A DNA stretch of 64,000 bases, from NCBI GenBank assembly GCA_021772935.1, contig JAJFLA010000037.1, positions 30,445 through 94,444 on the forward strand, read 5' to 3'. The notes under the pieces were generated by a model. That model did no database searches. It saw nothing but the letters and a program-made list of their open reading frames with translations, and was not told the DNA's origin. Position 1 is the first letter of the stretch, and each line of letters starts with the position of its first letter. The translations under genes were made by a program, and so were the position numbers. Origin of the DNA: Gammaproteobacteria bacterium (lineage in GTDB: Bacteria; Pseudomonadota; Gammaproteobacteria; Xanthomonadales; SZUA-36). This document shows positions 45,254-53,849 of this stretch, one piece after another.

Positions 45254-45956
45254 CAAGCCTTACATATCCCTTCCTCGTTGCATCGTCATCATTCCTGCAC
45301 GCAATGAAGCTCAGGATATTGCCTTTGTCATCGATGAAATCAAAAAATACTGTAATTTTCCAGTATTAGTGGTTGATGACGCCAGCACCGATGACACCAT
45401 CATCAAGGCACGTGAAGCGGGTGCAATTATTGTACCGCTCGTCGTACAATTAGGTGCCTGGGGTGCCACTCAAACTGGTCTCCGCTACGCACTCCAAAAT
45501 GGCTATACCTACGCTGCCACCATGGATGCGGATGGACAACACCTGGCAGAGTCACTTCCAGCACTATTACAACCAATCATCAGCAAAGAAGCAGATGTCA
45601 CCATCGGCACCTGTACAAGACGTGGCTCGATCATGCGAAAAATTGCCTGGACACTGATGAAACGGGTCTCTGGTCTCAGACTTGAAGACCTGACATCGGG
45701 CTTTCGTATTTATGACCGTCGCGCGATCCGAAGGCTGGCTGCCTGGCAGGCAACATTGTTGGAATACCAGGATGTGGGTGTTCTGGCTATGCTGCAAGCA
45801 TCTGGTATACGTATTAAGGATGTAGAAGTTAATATGCTGCCACGTCGTCACGGCATGTCGCGGGTGTTTTATTCATGGACATCAGTCATTTATTACATGT
45901 CGTATACTTTACTGCTCAGCTTTACCAAGCGGGGCGTGAAACATCATCAACCTTAG
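45237..45956 (+). CDS. GT2 glycosyltransferase, dolichyl-phosphate-mannose-synthase-like
   Basis: 239 residues, GT-A. CIVIIPARNEAQDIAFVIDEI, VVDDASTDDT and MDADGQH (DxD) are the donor and metal motifs. It probably adds a sugar to undecaprenyl phosphate or a glycan, as in GtrB/DPM1. Starts 17 bp inside the previous ORF. The gap behind it (45957-46169) holds a palindrome of the GGGGTCAGA family and a TGACCCC/GGGGTCA pair. Confidence 0.85.
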   Translation: MTTPTDKPYISLPRCIVIIPARNEAQDIAFVIDEIKKYCNFPVLVVDDASTDDTIIKAREAGAIIVPLVVQLGAWGATQTGLRYALQNGYTYAATMDADGQHLAESLPALLQPIISKEADVTIGTCTRRGSIMRKIAWTLMKRVSGLRLEDLTSGFRIYDRRAIRRLAAWQATLLEYQDVGVLAMLQASGIRIKDVEVNMLPRRHGMSRVFYSWTSVIYYMSYTLLLSFTKRGVKHHQP

Positions 45957-46022
45957 TAAGCCAAAGTCGCCGACCTGCTTTGACCCCAATCGCCCTGCAG
46001 AACAGGGGTCACACACAAACAA

Positions 46023-46091
46023 GGGTCAGATTCAAATGCGCCAACCATCGATCGACGATGATAAGGCTCAAGCGCATTTGAGTCTGACCCC
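46023..46091 (+). repeat. GGGGTCAGA palindromic element, copy 3
   Basis: Left arm begins GGGTCAGATTCAAATGC (one G lost), right arm GCATTTGAGTCTGACCCC ends at 46091. Same orientation and T-G wobble as copies 1, 2 and 4. Centre shares CAACCA and ATCGA with copies 1 and 2. Confidence 0.85.
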
Positions 46092-46169
46092 AATTATCGC
46101 ACTCAACTCCACGACAAGTTCCCCATTACTATCCTATAATGTGCTTTCCCCTCGTAAATAAATAAGTTA

Positions 46170-46568
46170 ATGGTTGCACTAATCACAGGCATAATCGGTA
46201 TTGTTACGGCCGCGACGATCGTAATCCTTATTCGACGGGACCACCTGCATGTACGTTATGGCCTGTGGTGGGTTATCGCAGCAATTGCATTTGCCATGCT
46301 CGGGCTATTCCCCGCCCTATTTGACAATATTGCGAGATACATGGGTATAGCTTATTCACCCGTGTTGGCACTAACCATCGGTGCAGTCATCCTTGTTCTA
46401 AAAATACTGGTAATGGACATAGAGCGCTCCCGCAATGCCATCAGGTTGCATCGTCTTATCCAACGAATCGCGTTACTTGAATCTGATCTGCGCGAAATGC
46501 AGGGCAAGCCGCGCGAAGCTGACCCCGATGAAGATCATGGTGAACTGGATGATGCACTGCACAAGTAG
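46170..46568 (+). CDS. DUF2304 membrane protein
   Basis: 132 residues with three hydrophobic segments (about 3-20, 34-53, 66-84) and an acidic C-terminal tail. The DUF2304 family commonly sits next to DPM-type GT2s and is thought to be a membrane partner for lipid-linked sugar transfer. The first residues are MVALITGIIGIVTAATIV. Weak Shine-Dalgarno. Bounded upstream by palindrome copy 3 and downstream by copy 4. Confidence 0.85.
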   Translation: MVALITGIIGIVTAATIVILIRRDHLHVRYGLWWVIAAIAFAMLGLFPALFDNIARYMGIAYSPVLALTIGAVILVLKILVMDIERSRNAIRLHRLIQRIALLESDLREMQGKPREADPDEDHGELDDALHK

Positions 46569-46581
46569 AGCATCTGCATAA

Positions 46582-46653
46582 GGGGTCAGATTCAAATGCG
46601 ACATACAGTATGTCAGTATTCATAGCACAATTTGTGCATTTGAGTCTGACCCC
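46582..46653 (+). repeat. GGGGTCAGA palindromic element, copy 4
   Basis: Arms as in copies 1-3, ending 19 bp before the GTG of the next gene. Centre differs from the other copies (GTATGTCAGTATTC). Could form an intercistronic stem-loop next to the AAGGAG of the following gene. Confidence 0.85.
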
Positions 46654-46671
46654 GGATCCTAAGGAGTACTA

Positions 46672-48150
46672 GTGGGGTTTTTAACGCTATATTCCGGATT
46701 ATTGCTGCCATGGCTAGCTGGTACACTCTGGCTGATCTTTGTCGAGTCGAAATTTAACAACAACTATCAACCCAACCGATTTCGCCAGACAGGTTATGGC
46801 TTCTTCCTGGGCTACATGGTCCTGTTTCTGGCGATCATGGTCAGCAACAAACTCACTGGGACCGTTTCCTGGTCTGGCCTGATGGGGTTTTTGCTGATAT
46901 TTACCGCAGGCGGTGGCATTGCTGTGTGGAAAAATCAAGATCGAGGCCACACCACCACCCTGCCCTCACAAGTGGTGCCAAGCACCCCGATTAAACTCCT
47001 GACCGCTATCACCCTGGTGCTGATGGCTATCCACTTTATATTCATCGCTGTAGAAATTTTTACCCAGCCAGTCTATCCCTGGGACGCGTGGCTGGTCTGG
47101 ATTTACCGCGCCAAGGCCTGGTTCATGGCAGGCACGATGACAGAAGTAGTCAGCGCGACAGACTGGGCGGCAGCAACTTCGGTAGGCAGCTACACTGTGG
47201 ACGCTTGGAGCTATCCCTTATTCGCGTCTGTTATCCCATACTGGGCAGTGCTCAGCCTGGGTCACTGGAGTGAAACACTGGTCAACCTGCCAGTTCTTTT
47301 TGCAGGCATAGCCATGGGACTGGCCTTATATGGTCAGTGTCGTGAACATGGCATCAATATACCGCTTAGCCTTATCACCTGTTATTTACTGTATTCCATC
47401 CCTTTGTTTGCTACCCATCTTGCACTGGCTGGTTACGCGGATATCTGGATGGCAGGCTTTACCGGGCTGGGTTTTTTGGCCTTGATACAGGGTACCTGCA
47501 TGCATACTGACGTTGCCAGGTCAAGATTTCAGATCCTGCTGGGAATGTCTATCGTCATTTTTGGCGTATGGGTTAAGAATGAAGGTGCCGTGTGGCTGCT
47601 GGCGGCCTTGGCAATGATGGCCCTGGTGACATGCCGACCCCGTTCACTGGTACTTATGATGCTGGCAGTTGCCATGGTTACACTACTCATTTTCATATTG
47701 GGTCTCAGCCATATCGATATACCTGTACTTGGCGGCCTGGGTTTTGTTGATGGTCGTGTCGTTATCCCATTCATCGGTAGCTTTGTGTTTGAAGCACACA
47801 GCGTTCAACAGCTTTATTGGAACAACTTCATCAATATGGGTAGCTGGAACTTATTTTGGGTGTTAGTTACAGCCAGCTTATTGTTGAGCCTGAGACCGTG
47901 CGAAGGGCCTTCCAACTGCCGGGCGAGGCGTGTTGTTTTAAGTTTTTTCCTGATTTTTCTGGCCACGCAGTTATTTATTTTTGGATTTACCAACCATGGT
48001 TTGTGGGCAGATACCTATACAGCTATCAACCGTTTGCCTTTACATTTGGTGCCAGCGTTATTGTTTTCGATAGTCGTGATTGCACACGTCAGTTTGACAC
48101 AATATGCAGCCATTGATTCTGGTCCAAAACCTGAAAGTGGCAAGGTATGA
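46672..48150 (+). CDS. GT-C-like polytopic membrane protein
   Basis: 492 residues with around 12 hydrophobic segments and a periplasmic-type loop with PWDAWLVWIYRAKAWFMAG. Start is GTG 46672 with AAGGAG at 5 bp. The layout resembles GT-C membrane glycosyltransferases such as ArnT/PMT relatives, which use polyprenyl-phosphate sugars, but the acidic DD/DE motif is not decisive. Its context next to DPM-type GT2 and DUF2304 supports it. Overlaps the ORF of the next protein only if the longer start is used. Confidence 0.65.
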   Translation: MGFLTLYSGLLLPWLAGTLWLIFVESKFNNNYQPNRFRQTGYGFFLGYMVLFLAIMVSNKLTGTVSWSGLMGFLLIFTAGGGIAVWKNQDRGHTTTLPSQVVPSTPIKLLTAITLVLMAIHFIFIAVEIFTQPVYPWDAWLVWIYRAKAWFMAGTMTEVVSATDWAAATSVGSYTVDAWSYPLFASVIPYWAVLSLGHWSETLVNLPVLFAGIAMGLALYGQCREHGINIPLSLITCYLLYSIPLFATHLALAGYADIWMAGFTGLGFLALIQGTCMHTDVARSRFQILLGMSIVIFGVWVKNEGAVWLLAALAMMALVTCRPRSLVLMMLAVAMVTLLIFILGLSHIDIPVLGGLGFVDGRVVIPFIGSFVFEAHSVQQLYWNNFINMGSWNLFWVLVTASLLLSLRPCEGPSNCRARRVVLSFFLIFLATQLFIFGFTNHGLWADTYTAINRLPLHLVPALLFSIVVIAHVSLTQYAAIDSGPKPESGKV

Positions 48151-48154
48151 GAAA

Positions 48155-49294
48155 ATGACTTTCAGGTTTTTAATAGCTGCATTGCTGGCAGCAATATTGG
48201 TGATGGCAGGTACTGTCATTTTCCTCTCAAACGGGGTTCCGGACCAAACCAGCTCAAGCATTCAATATCCTACGACCAGCTTTAATTTCGCCATTGGCTC
48301 AGGTCAAATAACCGAAGACAACATACTTGTTGATGTATTCACCAACGGGTATGCCTTGCTGTCTACCGGACCTATAAATATTTTGGCCAACTCGCAGCGC
48401 GTGCTGAATTACACATGGTTACCGTCAACACTACCACGAGAAGCCTCTTTTTTCTGGCGCCGGAGCGACACTCCCCAGAGTGTATTCAAAACAGAAATCA
48501 CCCTTTCGGGAACACAGCTGATCGACCTTGCCACAGAAACTGAATGGCAGGGCGAGATTACCGAACTTGGATTCCTGTTTGCGGGCGTTAATGGTGAAGT
48601 TGTGGAATTGGGTCACGCCTCGCTTATGCCCGATACCCTGGCCTCTCGCTTGCAATTGACCTGGCGTGCCTGGACTGTATTTGAACCATGGTCCCAGCAA
48701 TCCATCAACTTCCTTCACGGTGGCGATTACCGCCAAATTATCGCGCTGCCCCAACTGTTCCTTATCTGGTCGATAAGCACGATATTTCTACTTTTGTTGT
48801 TTTCATGGATTGACAATAAAACCAACCCGCGACAACTACTCATCAGCACCGGGCTGATATTCCTGGTCGCTTGGGTTTTACTTGATACTCGCTGGTCTGC
48901 CAACAATCTTCGACAAATTCAGCGTTCATTTCAAACCCACTGGGCAAGCGATGAAACCCAACGCTTCAAATTTGAGCTGGATAGTGAAATCCATCAATAC
49001 ACGCAAAGGCTAAAAAGTAAGTTTCTCGGTGAAAAACCCGCACGTATCTTGATCGTGAGCGATGAAAATGTAGTCGATTACAATCTGCTCAGAGCCAAGT
49101 ACCATTTGCTTCCACATAGCGTCGCTGTTTCCCATCGTCTGGCAAAGCCACTGACACCACGATCACTGGACTTTGTTATCAGTTATGGCCAATCCACTAA
49201 TATTACAAAATTAGACGGTTGGAGCCCTTCCTGGCGAAATTCGCTGATAGAAATTGATCGTAGCAGATGGGGTGTGGTTTACCGAATCAGGTAA
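48155..49294 (+). CDS. membrane-anchored protein of unknown function
   Basis: 379 residues from ATG 48155, with AAGG before it; longer frame to 48104 overlaps the previous gene and is rejected. An N-terminal helix (about residues 5-27), a large extracytoplasmic beta-rich part, a second helix pair (about 210-255), then a cytoplasmic or soluble tail. I recognise no domain. The gene's stop is inside the terminator hairpin. In the glycan island; perhaps partner of the GT-C-like protein. Confidence 0.6.
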   Translation: MTFRFLIAALLAAILVMAGTVIFLSNGVPDQTSSSIQYPTTSFNFAIGSGQITEDNILVDVFTNGYALLSTGPINILANSQRVLNYTWLPSTLPREASFFWRRSDTPQSVFKTEITLSGTQLIDLATETEWQGEITELGFLFAGVNGEVVELGHASLMPDTLASRLQLTWRAWTVFEPWSQQSINFLHGGDYRQIIALPQLFLIWSISTIFLLLLFSWIDNKTNPRQLLISTGLIFLVAWVLLDTRWSANNLRQIQRSFQTHWASDETQRFKFELDSEIHQYTQRLKSKFLGEKPARILIVSDENVVDYNLLRAKYHLLPHSVAVSHRLAKPLTPRSLDFVISYGQSTNITKLDGWSPSWRNSLIEIDRSRWGVVYRIR

Positions 49295-49317
49295 CTACCT
49301 GATAGTTACCTGATTTT
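49286..49317 (+). terminator. terminator at the end of the 44-49 kb unit
   Basis: 12-bp stem ATCAGGTAACTA (49286-49297) with TAGTTACCTGAT (49303-49314), 5-nt loop, then TTTT. It overlaps the stop codon of the upstream gene. The gap 49318-49582 has nothing else recognisable. Confidence 0.75.
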
Positions 49318-49582
49318 CACCATGATTCTGAGGGTTACTGATAGTTTATTGAAAATCATTAGGTTTTCTATCATGTAAATTGATTTCCCCAGGGTGCTTA
49401 ACGCCTGGTTTTGGATGCAGATTAATCGGAAATCACAAAAGTTTAAAACTCCAAAAAAGATATGCGCGTGTTATGCTGGCATTTTCTTGAGCAGCACACT
49501 TACGTGGCCTTATTAATTGCCCAAAGCGCAAAGGTAGACACCGTGGCATTCTCAATCGTGACCCGACCAACAACTTGATCCG

Positions 49583-50539
49583 ATGAATAGTTTTGAACAA
49601 CTCATAACATCGATTGCCGCCGAACCGGAGATTGTCCTTCATCTTGGCGTTGGGTCTTGCAAAGAGTATGAAATTTATCAAGACATGCAAGCAGAACGCT
49701 ACATATTTGTTGAGCCCCAACCCCAGCCAGCACAAAACCCCATCAACAAATTTGAAAGCAGTGCCAAGGTTGAATTAATTTCGAAAGCAATTGCCTCAAA
49801 AAGAGGTCGACAGGTACTCAAGCTCACGAGTAGCCCGAGCTTGCGTCGTCCGCTTTCGCCAGCCAAACTACTCGATTATTATCATGATATTTTTGGTTCG
49901 GGTGAAATCGAAGTTGACACCATCACTCTCGAACAATTGTGTACTCAAGAAGACATTGATGATACAACAGACAACCTGCTCGTCGCTGACCTCCAGGGTC
50001 TGGATGAAGACATATTTCCTACACTTGCGGTAAGTACACTAAACAAATTCAAATGGATAATAATAAGAACAACCACACTATTAATTCATCAACCTGTCAT
50101 TAATGACACCCGGGAAACCTTGCTGGATGCGATCCGTAATGCAGGATATATGGTCTTGGTATTCACCGAGGAAACAACCTCTTCCGTCAACATTTTATGC
50201 GTAAAAAACCAAGCCGAACTAGAAAGTGTGCACCTAAAAGAACAACTGTCCGGTCTGGAAAGCACCATCATCAATCTCGAACAAGACTTACACATCAAAA
50301 CCAAACTGCTGCTGAAGGCTGATGTCGACTCAAAAGATTTACAACGTCAATACAAAACGGCACTACACCATCAGGATCAACAACACCATTTGCTATGTGA
50401 GTTAAAGGGAAAACTGACCCAGGCTGCCACGCTATATCACCAACTGAATTTACAGGATATCGAATTGGGCGTAGATACGTTGTTGCCAGAGTCACCCGAC
50501 ACTGTGCCTTCCCTGAAGCGTGAAAACACCGACGAGTAG
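49583..50539 (+). CDS. FkbM-like methyltransferase with C-terminal coiled coil
   Basis: 318 residues. The N-terminal part resembles FkbM-type SAM methyltransferases (VLHLGVGSCKEYEIYQDMQAERYIFVEPQPQ, then DTITLEQLC and NLLVADLQGLDEDIF), but motif I is degenerate (HLGVGS). The last third (about 205-280) is a charged heptad-like coiled coil. Starts the second unit of the glycan island. A methylated sugar or a partner for a polymer complex is suggested. Confidence 0.65.
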   Translation: MNSFEQLITSIAAEPEIVLHLGVGSCKEYEIYQDMQAERYIFVEPQPQPAQNPINKFESSAKVELISKAIASKRGRQVLKLTSSPSLRRPLSPAKLLDYYHDIFGSGEIEVDTITLEQLCTQEDIDDTTDNLLVADLQGLDEDIFPTLAVSTLNKFKWIIIRTTTLLIHQPVINDTRETLLDAIRNAGYMVLVFTEETTSSVNILCVKNQAELESVHLKEQLSGLESTIINLEQDLHIKTKLLLKADVDSKDLQRQYKTALHHQDQQHHLLCELKGKLTQAATLYHQLNLQDIELGVDTLLPESPDTVPSLKRENTDE

Positions 50540-50548
50540 CTTCAGGAA

Positions 50549-51538
50549 ATGAGCAATGAAGTACAACAATTCATTACTGCTATCGAGGAAGCCGAACAAC
50601 TTCTTGCAGGATACCCGTGTGCCAACCAGGTTGATAACGCAAAAAGCTTGAGTTTTGCATTGTCAAAGCATTTAACCCAGGAGCTATTTGAAAAATGGTC
50701 TGAGTTTTGCCCACCGGAACTCCAGTCTGAGTATCCGATCCGGCTTATTCAACATATGTCCTGCACTGGTGGCACCCTAATATCAAAATGTTTGGCGGCA
50801 ATGCCCAATGTTGCCCTATTGAGTGAGGTCAACCCTTTAAGCCGATTGGTACTGAGTTACGAGCCCAGGTTTGCGCCAACCAATCTTGTTTATTTGGCCA
50901 CACTGGGCAGATTTCCACACGTTGACAAACTCAGTGAAAAGCTGTTTAAGGCTGAGATTGACATCATTTCAGAACACCTGAAGCCGTTGGGGAAACACCT
51001 TGTTATCAGGGAGCATTCACACTCTGATTTTCTTGTTGGTGAATCACCTGTCGGCGTTAGCACGATCAAGAAAATCCTGAATAACCATGTTTCGGTATTG
51101 TCTGTGGTAACCGTCCGACATCCGGTTGACAGTTATCTCTCCCTGCTCAACAACCAGTGGATTCACTTTACACCACGCACATTTGATGAATACTGTAGAA
51201 GGTACCTGTTATTCATTCGTCAGAACATTGGTGTGCCGGTGTTCAAGTATGAGGACTTCGTTGAAGCCCCGGATGTGGAGATGAAACGAATATGCGAAAA
51301 ACTTAGGCTGCCATTTAATGAGGACTATGAATATTTGTTTGATCTCAACGTATTGTCGGGTGACAGCGGTCGCACATCAAATACCATCATTAAACGAGGA
51401 CGACGAAGTTATGGTGAAAGTTTTCATAAAGAACTGAATGAAAGCACCCATTACCTGCAACTGTGTGAACGACTGGCTTATGAGCCTTCCATCGAATTTC
51501 CCGGCAATAAGGATACCGGGTCTTGCCTAAACCGCTAA
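50549..51538 (+). CDS. sulfotransferase-like protein
   Basis: 329 residues. IRLIQHMSCTGGTLISKCLA is a degenerate 5'-phosphosulfate loop and VVTVRHPVDSYLSLLNNQW the 3'-phosphate motif of PAPS-binding sulfotransferases. The family members modify glycans or act as glycosyl-like kinases; the 5' motif without a clear K/R makes the assignment cautious. Overlaps the next GT2 by 16 bp. Confidence 0.7.
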   Translation: MSNEVQQFITAIEEAEQLLAGYPCANQVDNAKSLSFALSKHLTQELFEKWSEFCPPELQSEYPIRLIQHMSCTGGTLISKCLAAMPNVALLSEVNPLSRLVLSYEPRFAPTNLVYLATLGRFPHVDKLSEKLFKAEIDIISEHLKPLGKHLVIREHSHSDFLVGESPVGVSTIKKILNNHVSVLSVVTVRHPVDSYLSLLNNQWIHFTPRTFDEYCRRYLLFIRQNIGVPVFKYEDFVEAPDVEMKRICEKLRLPFNEDYEYLFDLNVLSGDSGRTSNTIIKRGRRSYGESFHKELNESTHYLQLCERLAYEPSIEFPGNKDTGSCLNR

Positions 51539-52287
51539 TTACAATTGCAGTTCCATCGTTTAACCAGGGACGTTTTCTCAACGCAACACTGACCTCCATC
51601 TTTGCGCAAGATCTACCAGTAGAAGTGTTTGTTATGGACGGTGGTTCAAGTGATAACTCACTTGATATTATCCATCAATGGGAGCCTCAACTGGCAGGGT
51701 GGAGAAGTCATGCTGATAGTGGCCAGGCTGCTGCCATCAATGAAGGTATCTTAAGCGGCACTGCTCCTTATGTTTGCTGGCTGAATTCTGATGACTTCTT
51801 CTATCCGGACGGTCTCTTAAAACTGCTGCAATGTTTACAAAACTCAAGGCAACACCAATTTGCATATGGTCGTTGTTGGACGGTTTCAGAATCAGGTAGC
51901 AGACTTTCGCCTTACCTGACCCTACCCTTCTTTCCGAGACTACTCGCCAATTTCTGCTTTATCGCCCAGCCCGCTACCTTAGTCACCCGCACTGCCTGGG
52001 AGTCTGTAGAGGGACTCAATGAAAACATGCAAATGGCACTTGATTACGACCTTTGGTGGCGGCTCTACATCGCACATGGCAAACCAATATATTGCAGAGA
52101 GTTTGTCGCTGCGACCCGAATGCACACGGAGACAAAGACGGCAAACCATGCTGATCTGCATTACCGGGAATCCATTGATGTGGTCAACCGCTACTGGGGC
52201 TCGATTCCTTTCAAATGGCGCATTGCATTGCCGCTTGTAAAAATGACCCGACAACTCTTAAAATCACAACCCAAATCACGAAAGTGA
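51523..52287 (+). CDS. GT2 glycosyltransferase
   Basis: 254 residues, GT-A. TTG start at 51523 gives LITIAVPSFNQGRFLNATLTS, then VMDGGSSDNS and LNSDDFF (DxD). The long C-terminal part is helical. Related to the N-terminal domain of the large enzyme at 53850-57071, where the same motifs DGGSSDNS and NSDD recur. It probably adds a sugar to the exported glycan. Co-transcribed with the sulfotransferase-like gene. Confidence 0.85.
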   Translation: MPKPLITIAVPSFNQGRFLNATLTSIFAQDLPVEVFVMDGGSSDNSLDIIHQWEPQLAGWRSHADSGQAAAINEGILSGTAPYVCWLNSDDFFYPDGLLKLLQCLQNSRQHQFAYGRCWTVSESGSRLSPYLTLPFFPRLLANFCFIAQPATLVTRTAWESVEGLNENMQMALDYDLWWRLYIAHGKPIYCREFVAATRMHTETKTANHADLHYRESIDVVNRYWGSIPFKWRIALPLVKMTRQLLKSQPKSRK

Positions 52288-52321
52288 TATAGTCACTCCG
52301 ACAAATTTATAAGCGAAAATA

Positions 52322-53098
52322 ATGTTCATTTCAAAAGCACACTTGCTTGAAGTATTCTTCACTAAACTGGTCTTCAACCTTAAATCAGAGGCTTCTAAAA
52401 CCCATCTCAGCTATGTCTGGTGGCTACTGGAACCGGCTCTCATGGTCGCTGTTTTGTACTTCGTGTTTGCAGTTTTCCTTGACACGGGTGTGCCTAATTT
52501 TGTGGTCTTTCTCGTCTGTGGAAAAATTCCGTTCCTTTGGTTTTCCAAGGGCATTGTGCATTCCTCCAATTCAATCATGGAGGGCCGCGGCCTGATCACA
52601 CAGGTCTCCATTCCTAAACCCTTTTTCCCAATGGTGGTCGTGTTTCAGGATGCCTTTAAGCAAACCGTTGTTTTTATATTCATGTTTGCCTTTATTATCT
52701 TTTATGGTATGGATGTCAGCTGGGTATGGCTCAACGTAATTTTTGTTATTTTGACCCAGTTTCTGTTGATCTGTGCTATCGCTTTGTTGGTTGCTGCAAT
52801 CACACCCTACTTTCCGGACTTCAATCTGCTGATTAGCACCGCCATGATGGCATTGATGCTGGGTTCAGGGGTATTTTACAGCTACAAGGACATGCTATTA
52901 CCAGAGCACCAACAACTATTTTTGATGAACCCTGTCGCCAACCTGATTAATAATTACCGTATGATCTTAATGGATAACATGCCGCCAGACTGGACCTCTC
53001 TGGGCAGCATCTGTCTTGGCAGTATTGCTTTGATCGTTGTGATGATGAGGTATTTCAAAAAGACTGACACTACTTATGCGAGATTGATAGCACAATGA
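52322..53098 (+). CDS. wzm: Wzm-like ABC polysaccharide export permease
   Basis: 258 residues, six helices in the ABC-2 type (Wzm, TagG, KpsM) arrangement. LSYVWWLLEPALMVAVLYFVFAV is the typical first region; LNPVANLINNYR near the C-terminus is conserved in Wzm. It exports a lipid-linked glycan with the ATPase that follows. 34 bp after the GT2 stop; ends with ATGA overlap with the ATPase. Confidence 0.93.
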   Translation: MFISKAHLLEVFFTKLVFNLKSEASKTHLSYVWWLLEPALMVAVLYFVFAVFLDTGVPNFVVFLVCGKIPFLWFSKGIVHSSNSIMEGRGLITQVSIPKPFFPMVVVFQDAFKQTVVFIFMFAFIIFYGMDVSWVWLNVIFVILTQFLLICAIALLVAAITPYFPDFNLLISTAMMALMLGSGVFYSYKDMLLPEHQQLFLMNPVANLINNYRMILMDNMPPDWTSLGSICLGSIALIVVMMRYFKKTDTTYARLIAQ

Positions 53099-53802
53099 GT
53101 ACAGATGTAATGCAGTTGCGTGACGTCACTGTACGCTACAAATCCCGTCGCTCATTTTTTCGCCACGACCATTACACGGCGTTGGATGGTGTCAGTTTTA
53201 CAATCAAAGAGGGTGAAACCCTGGGTGTGATTGGCGCAAATGGGTGTGGGAAATCCACCTTGCTGATGGTGCTGGCCAATATTTATGGTGTAGATGAGGG
53301 TGACGTCATCTGGCATTGCCGGCATGTGTCATTGCTCTCACTGGCGTTGGGTTTTGATATTGAGTTAACAGGCCGGGATAACGCGATCATCAGTGGTATG
53401 TTTTTGGGCGCAAGAAAACAAACTGTATTGGAGAAACTTGATGAAATCATTGAGTTTTCAGAACTGGATGAGTTCATCGACAAACCCATCAAGACCTATT
53501 CCGCCGGAATGCGCGCCAGATTGGGGTTTTCTATAGCACTAAAAATGCAATCTGAAGTGCTTCTGATTGATGAAGTACTCAGTGTGGGTGATGAAAATTT
53601 CAAGCATAAGGCCGAAACCGCGATGACCCATAAGATTAGTTCAAATCAAACAGTCGTACTGGTTTCACACTCAATGCTACAAATCGAGAAACTCAGTAAT
53701 CGGGTTTTGTGGTTACATGAGGGAAAAGTGAAAACGATCGGTGATCCCAAAAAAGTTATATCTGAATACACCTCATTTATGGATAAAACGAGCGATCACT
53801 GA
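53095..53802 (+). CDS. wzt: Wzt-like ABC export ATPase, no carbohydrate-binding domain
   Basis: 235 residues. Walker A GANGCGKST at 47-55, signature YSAGMRARLGFS, Walker B EVLLIDEVLSVGD. The N-terminal part up to the coupling helix is Wzt/KpsT/TagH-like. It lacks the C-terminal Wzt carbohydrate-binding domain that selects the O-antigen cap, so export is either KpsT-like or recognises the glycan differently. Overlaps wzm by 4 bp. Confidence 0.93.
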   Translation: MSTDVMQLRDVTVRYKSRRSFFRHDHYTALDGVSFTIKEGETLGVIGANGCGKSTLLMVLANIYGVDEGDVIWHCRHVSLLSLALGFDIELTGRDNAIISGMFLGARKQTVLEKLDEIIEFSELDEFIDKPIKTYSAGMRARLGFSIALKMQSEVLLIDEVLSVGDENFKHKAETAMTHKISSNQTVVLVSHSMLQIEKLSNRVLWLHEGKVKTIGDPKKVISEYTSFMDKTSDH

Positions 53803-53849
53803 TTCCTCAGGTTTAATGATGGGTCACTTATGGCAAAAATTTATTAATC

